A DNA stretch of 64,000 nt, from assembly GCF_013248975.1 (NCBI RefSeq), contig NZ_JABRWH010000001.1, positions 868,001-932,000 of the forward strand. The letters run 5' to 3'. The stretch's first letter is position 1. Every line of letters starts with the position of its first letter. Made by a program: the position numbers and the translations under genes. Under the pieces are notes generated by a model. It did not search any database, was not told the origin of the DNA, and saw only the letters and a program-made list of their open reading frames with translations. Below are positions 59,974 through 64,000 of this stretch, piece by piece. Source of the stretch: Neobacillus endophyticus. GTDB lineage: Bacteria; Bacillota; Bacilli; Bacillales; Cytobacillaceae.

Positions 59974-61659
59974 TTATTTTTTCAATAAATAAACAATCGA
60001 TTCATACGGACGTAGGTGTATTTCTTGCACATCCTGGCTGGAGTCAGCGTAATTCGATAGTAAAATTTCGCTGGTCCGACCATCCAAAGCTATGTCCTCG
60101 GGCAGTTCAAATGTTGTTTCATTGCCATAAAAATTGTTGATGACGAGCAGCTTTTCATTTTCTCCGTTGCGTACATAGGCAAAAATATCAGGATGGTCCG
60201 CCAAAATCAATTGGTAATCGCCATCAGTAATGATGTCATAGTTTTTTCGTAGCTGGATCAGTTTTTGATAGTGATAGAAGATAGAGTCTTTTTCTTTTAA
60301 GGCACTTTCCACATTCACTTCTGGATAATTTGCTGCCACTGGGATCCATGGTATTCCCGTTGTAAAACCGGCATTTGGCCCGGCATTCCATTGCACGGGG
60401 GTCCGGGAATTGTCGCGGGATTTTTGCTTCAGAATGGCTAAAATTTCTTCCTCACTCATCCCCTCTGCTCGTTTAAGTTTATAAATATTTAAGGATTCAA
60501 CATCCCGGTAATCCTCCAGCCGTTCGAATTTCGGATTGGTCATACCAATTTCTTCACCCTGATAAATGTAAGGCGTTCCTTGCATCATATGAATCGCTGT
60601 CGCTAGCATTTTTGCCGATTCCAACCGAAAGTGGGCATCATTTCCATAGCGTGAAACGATACGCGGTTGATCATGATTACACCAAAATAGTGCGTTCCAG
60701 CCTCCACCTTCGTTCATCTTTTCCTGCCACTGCGATAAAATCTGCTTTAACGCGCTGAAATCAAAATCAGCTGCAGTCCATTTGTCTCCGTTTAGGTAAT
60801 CCACTTTTAAATGATGAAAATTAAACGTCATATTTAACTCATGACGTTCAGGATTTGTGTATTGAAGGCAATGCCCAATGGTCGTCGAAGACATTTCCCC
60901 TACCGTCATGATATTGTACTGGGAGAAAACTTCCCGATTTGCCTCCTGTAAAAATTCATGAACCCTCGGGCCATCCGTATAAAACCTTCGTCCATCACCA
61001 GCTTCATCATCAGGAAAATCTTGATTTTTCGAAATCAGGTTAATGACATCCAATCGAAAACCATCGACTCCTTTTTCAAACCAGAAGCGCATCATCTCAT
61101 ATACTTTTTGCCTAACCTGTTCATTTTCCCAATTTAAATCTGCCTGTGTAACGTCAAATAGATGCAAATAATATTGACCTGTTGTTTCATCAAATCTCCA
61201 TGCGGAACCGCCGAATTTCGACTCCCAGTTATTTGGTTCAACTCCATTTGCTTTTCCATCACGCCAAATGTAGAAATCCCGGTAAGGGTTGCCCTTTGAA
61301 GCTGACGCCAGCTTAAACCACTCATGCTCTGTCGAGGTATGGTTTACGACAATGTCCATGATGACTTTAATCCCGCGCTTATGTGCCTCTTTAAGCAGAC
61401 AATCGAACTCCGCCATGGTCCCATACTCTTCATGAATTCTGTAATAATCGCTGATGTCATAACCATTGTCACGCTGCGGTGACTTATAGATCGGGGTAAG
61501 CCAAATAACATCGATTCCTAATTCTCGTAAATAATCCAATTTTTCAATAATGCCTGGTAGATCTCCGACCCCGGTTCCGGTTGTATCATTAAAACTTTTT
61601 GGATAAATTTGGTAAACAACTGCTTTTTTCCACCAAGGATGTTCCATTTTCTGTACCAC
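59974..61659 (-). CDS. treA: Trehalose-6-phosphate hydrolase (phospho-alpha-1,1-glucosidase)
   Basis: 561 residues, GH13. Splits trehalose-6-phosphate into glucose and glucose-6-phosphate in the cytoplasm. Conserved regions in order: WWKKAVVYQIYPKSF, DVIWLTPIYKSP, MDIVVNHTSTEHEWF (region I), GVDGFRLDVINLI (nucleophile Asp, region II), NIMTVGEMSST (acid/base Glu), FWCNHDQPRIVSRYG (region IV) and YIYQGEEIGMTN. Full length. Downstream of treP with a hairpin in the 70-base gap. Confidence 0.95.
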   Translation of the reverse strand: MVQKMEHPWWKKAVVYQIYPKSFNDTTGTGVGDLPGIIEKLDYLRELGIDVIWLTPIYKSPQRDNGYDISDYYRIHEEYGTMAEFDCLLKEAHKRGIKVIMDIVVNHTSTEHEWFKLASASKGNPYRDFYIWRDGKANGVEPNNWESKFGGSAWRFDETTGQYYLHLFDVTQADLNWENEQVRQKVYEMMRFWFEKGVDGFRLDVINLISKNQDFPDDEAGDGRRFYTDGPRVHEFLQEANREVFSQYNIMTVGEMSSTTIGHCLQYTNPERHELNMTFNFHHLKVDYLNGDKWTAADFDFSALKQILSQWQEKMNEGGGWNALFWCNHDQPRIVSRYGNDAHFRLESAKMLATAIHMMQGTPYIYQGEEIGMTNPKFERLEDYRDVESLNIYKLKRAEGMSEEEILAILKQKSRDNSRTPVQWNAGPNAGFTTGIPWIPVAANYPEVNVESALKEKDSIFYHYQKLIQLRKNYDIITDGDYQLILADHPDIFAYVRNGENEKLLVINNFYGNETTFELPEDIALDGRTSEILLSNYADSSQDVQEIHLRPYESIVYLLKK

Positions 61660-61689
61660 CCCTATAATTTATTTTTTTAAAAAGAGAGG

Positions 61690-61714
61690 GCGATACCATC
61701 AAAAATGGTATCGC
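61690..61714. other. Hairpin in the treP-treA intercistronic gap
   Basis: GCGATACCAT, five-base loop, ATGGTATCGC. On the minus strand it is followed by CCTCTCTTTTT, so it could be a leaky terminator lowering treA expression or an mRNA stabiliser. Confidence 0.55.
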
Positions 61715-61729
61715 TTCTATTTGTCTTGA

Positions 61730-63139
61730 TTAATCTTGGTGTGCTTTTCGGATTTTCCCAAAAAAGATGGTTAAGGCAAATGGCACGATGATGGCAATTG
61801 CCATGCCAATAAAGAAAGGTCCCCAGTTTTGCGCTGCAATCGATAAGAAGCCAGGTAAACCGCCGACACCAACAGAGAACGCCTTTACACCTTGAGAGGA
61901 GATAAATGCGCCGCCGATCGCTGACCCCGTGATTGCAGAAAGAAACGCATAGCGGTATCGCAAGTTCACCCCGAACATGGCCGGCTCGGTAATTCCAAGG
62001 TAAGCTGATACGGCAGATGTTGCTGATAAGCTTTTTATCTTTTCATCTTTTAAGACAAAGAACATTGCCAGTGCCGCAGACCCTTGGGCGATATTCGATA
62101 AAGCCAGCATTGGCCATAGAAATGTGCTTCCTGTTGTGCCGATTAGCTGCAGGTCAACCGCCAAGAACGTGTGATGCATTCCTGTGATAACCAAAGGTGC
62201 GTAAAAGGCGCCATAGATAAGGCCTCCAAGAAGCGGTGCCGTTTTGAACACAGCCACAACACCGGAGGTAATCACTTTAGCGATGGCAAATGTAACCGGG
62301 CCGATGACGATGAAAGAAACAAATCCTGTTACCAATAATGCTATGGGTGCCACTAATAATAATTGGAATGAGTCCGGAATTCTTTTTCTTAAAAAACCTT
62401 CAAGCTTTGCTAACAGATAAGATGCTGCAAGGACAGGCAGTACTTGTCCTTGATACCCGATTTTTTGCACATGTAACCCAAAGAGATTCCAGGTTGGAAT
62501 TTCTTTTGTTGAACCGTAAGCCCATGCATTTAATAAATCAGGGTGTACTAGCATTAAACCTAAAACAATTCCCAACAATGGGCTTCCTCCGAATCGATTG
62601 ACGGCTGACCAGCCAATTAATCCCGGCAGAAAGGTGAATGCTGTATTAGCAATTAAGTTAATGATGCTGGCGAAATCCTTCCACTGCGGGTATACATCGA
62701 CCAGCGATTTTTTGGCGAAGAAAATATCCGGGCCAGTCAGAATATTGTTAATACCCATTAATAAACCGGCTGTCACGATGGCTGGCAGGATGGGGATAAA
62801 GATATCGGCCAATGTTTTAATTGCCTTCTGCAGCGGGTTTAAATTTTTCGCTGCTTCATCTTTGATCTCCTGTTTGCTCGCCTCGCTGATTCCCGTAATG
62901 GCGACCATTTCTTTGTATACTTTATCAACGGTTCCCTGGCCGATGACCACCTGAAACTGCCCGTTTGCCGAGAATGAACCTTTCACAAGACCGATAGTAT
63001 TTAACTCGTCTTTGTTCACTTTGCCTTCATCCTTTAAAGCAAATCTGAGGCGAGTGACACAGTGGGTGGCGGCTGCAATATTTTCTTTGCCGCCGATGGC
63101 ATCGACGATTTGTTCAACAGACTTCCTATTCACACTCAT
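61730..63139 (-). CDS. treP: Trehalose-specific PTS enzyme IIBC
   Basis: 469 residues. EIIB domain with the phosphorylated Cys in AATHCVTRLRFALKD (about residue 27), a linker, then an EIIC domain with about ten membrane segments (IFIPILPAIVTAGLLMGIN, GIVLGLMLVHPDLLNAWAYG, GMHHTFLAVDLQLIG, LGITEPAMFGVNLRYRY). No EIIA domain, so it relies on the glucose-type EIIA, as TreP does. Takes up trehalose as its 6-phosphate. A clear promoter and TreR-type operators lie upstream. Confidence 0.95.
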   Translation of the reverse strand: MSVNRKSVEQIVDAIGGKENIAAATHCVTRLRFALKDEGKVNKDELNTIGLVKGSFSANGQFQVVIGQGTVDKVYKEMVAITGISEASKQEIKDEAAKNLNPLQKAIKTLADIFIPILPAIVTAGLLMGINNILTGPDIFFAKKSLVDVYPQWKDFASIINLIANTAFTFLPGLIGWSAVNRFGGSPLLGIVLGLMLVHPDLLNAWAYGSTKEIPTWNLFGLHVQKIGYQGQVLPVLAASYLLAKLEGFLRKRIPDSFQLLLVAPIALLVTGFVSFIVIGPVTFAIAKVITSGVVAVFKTAPLLGGLIYGAFYAPLVITGMHHTFLAVDLQLIGTTGSTFLWPMLALSNIAQGSAALAMFFVLKDEKIKSLSATSAVSAYLGITEPAMFGVNLRYRYAFLSAITGSAIGGAFISSQGVKAFSVGVGGLPGFLSIAAQNWGPFFIGMAIAIIVPFALTIFFGKIRKAHQD

Positions 63140-63281
63140 ATTTCGTCCCTCCTGATACCGTTTACATCAGTATCAAAAAAATAAACTACAAAATGGCAAA
63201 ACTTTCAAAAACGCTTGTCACCGGTTACATTTTTCCAAGTACACTTACTTTCATTTAAACATAACATTGGGATTTCAGAAA

Positions 63282-63341
63282 CATGTATATACAAGTTATA
63301 ACCTGTAAATACATCTTAACGTGCCTATACATGTTTGTCAA
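63282..63341 (-). promoter_or_regulatory. treP promoter with TreR-type operators
   Basis: Minus strand: -35 TTGACA (63336-63341), 17-base spacer, -10 TAAGAT (63313-63318). CTTGTATATACATG at 63282-63295 is a near-perfect match to the known TreR operator TTGTATATACAA and lies over the start region; related ATGTATTTACAGG and ATGTATAGG segments overlap the -10 and spacer, giving two or three operator-like sites. Confidence 0.8.
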
Positions 63342-63412
63342 CAACATTATTTATTGGGATTGTTGCGGTTGTCGTTGTTGTTGTATTCGTTGATGTGGTG
63401 TGGTGTCATGTT

Positions 63413-63470
63413 ATGGTGTCAGGCACTGCACGTGGACAAAAGCAGCAATTTGTCCTTCTGAGGTGGACAT
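63413..63470 (+). repeat. GTGTCAGGCACC element, long form (type B)
   Basis: GGTGTCATGTTATGGTGTCA, GGCACT, GCACGTGGACAAAA, spacer, TTTGTCC, GAGGTGGACA. GGTGTCA doubled. The sequence to its right is markedly G/T-rich into the amidase gene. Confidence 0.9.
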
Positions 63471-63544
63471 GTAGTGTTTGTCGAACGATTTTTGCGTTTT
63501 CCCATAGGATATTTATGAGATATCGGGATTGGAGGAGATTTTTC

Positions 63545-64000
63545 ATGAAACTGTATTTAGATCCGGGGCATGGGGGTTCTGATCCAGGAGCTCAGGGGAA
63601 TGGATTGAATGAAAAGGATGTTACGCTGGATATTGCACTTAAGCTCCGTACGATTTTATTGAATTACTTCGAAGGTATCGAAGTTCGGATGAGCCGGACG
63701 AGCGACATTACGAAAAGCTTAAATGAAAGAACAAATGAGGCCAATGGATGGGGCGCTGATTTTTATTTATCCATTCATATAAATTCTGATAATAACACTG
63801 CCCAAGGATATGAAGACTATATTTATTCAGGACTTTCCGATACTACTGAAACAGCTAAAATTCAAAAAATCATCCATAGTGAAGTTATAAAAGTGAACGA
63901 GTTAAAGGATCGAGGGGAGAAAAAACAGAATTTCCATGTTCTTCGTGAAACTACTATGCCGGCAATACTCACAGAAAATGGATTTATCGATAATGCTCAT
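63545..64000 (+). CDS. N-acetylmuramoyl-L-alanine amidase (Amidase_3), cut by the right window edge
   Basis: The first 152 residues are present. ATG 63545 follows GGAGGAG. The catalytic domain starts at residue 1: YLDPGHGGSDPGAQGNGLNE (zinc His and Glu), YLSIHINSDN (second zinc His), and MPAILTENGF (catalytic Glu). No signal peptide, which resembles CwlC/CwlV-type amidases made in the mother cell, where wall-binding repeats follow the enzyme. Whether this one has C-terminal repeats lies outside the window. Confidence 0.9.
   Translation, partial: MKLYLDPGHGGSDPGAQGNGLNEKDVTLDIALKLRTILLNYFEGIEVRMSRTSDITKSLNERTNEANGWGADFYLSIHINSDNNTAQGYEDYIYSGLSDTTETAKIQKIIHSEVIKVNELKDRGEKKQNFHVLRETTMPAILTENGFIDNAH

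Noticed and set aside
63205..63225. Possible CcpA cre site near AAAACGCTTGTCACC upstream of treP
   Set aside because: Only about half of the cre consensus positions match; not strong enough to call.
3469..63470. Reading the repeated GTGTCAGGCACC units as a CRISPR array
   Set aside because: Copies are kilobases apart, palindromic, and show no regular spacers or cas genes.

Overview
The window looks like chromosomal DNA of an endospore-forming member of the Bacillaceae (Neobacillus/Mesobacillus/Bacillus type; a family-level inference). The basis is the low-to-moderate GC content, strong AGGAGG ribosome binding sites with many TTG/GTG starts, rho-independent terminators, and typical genes: CotH kinase, the YvfRSTU ABC/two-component set, YdaP, YitT, TelA/XpaC, the treP-treA-treR locus and a PurR-box purine permease. 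There are no rRNA or tRNA genes, no prophage and no CRISPR array.

Layout. 1-3.4 kb: a LytD-type glucosaminidase with choline-binding-type wall repeats (cut by the left edge) and a CPBP membrane protein. 3.5-17.3 kb: a surface or spore glycan locus. It holds ATP sulfurylase and APS kinase (which make PAPS), a PAPS-dependent sulfotransferase, an apparent UDP-L-RhaNAc/UDP-L-QuiNAc pathway, a sugar-nucleotide SDR, four glycosyltransferases, a SET protein, CotH and two spore-protein-like genes (one broken). 17.4-25.3 kb: a polysaccharide deacetylase, the yvfRSTU-like operon, a DnaA-box-like array, a copper nitrite reductase with an Fnr-type site, a predicted c-di-GMP-I riboswitch in front of a 54-residue ORF, and a VanY carboxypeptidase. 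25.4-37.4 kb: TelA/XpaC, a VOC protein, a WecB-type epimerase, two amidases with wall-binding repeats, a membrane trypsin-like protease, ComM and a RAYT-type transposase. 37.4-52.3 kb: a two-component system with an exported coiled-coil protein, an acetolactate-synthase-like enzyme, a molybdopterin oxidoreductase, YitT, a secreted metalloprotease with wall-binding repeats, a Nudix hydrolase, an esterase, YdaP and a flavin-reductase-like protein. 52.3-64 kb: an envelope-stress-like PspA operon with a two-component system, galE, a PurR-controlled permease, the trehalose operon and the start of another amidase.

The strongest unexplained signal is a dispersed repeat family with core GTGTCAGGCACC, found at 16 places. 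It is mostly intergenic and often sits directly at stop codons; in two genes the element supplies the stop codon and in sat it also supplies the last residues. At the loci I counted by hand, the + strand is C-rich to the left of the element and G-rich to the right, whatever the gene orientation. Each element therefore behaves like a small skew origin. A RAYT-type HUH transposase gene in the window is a candidate mobiliser.

All calls come from reading the sequence; no database search was run. Start codons were moved where a ribosome binding site clearly supported another start.
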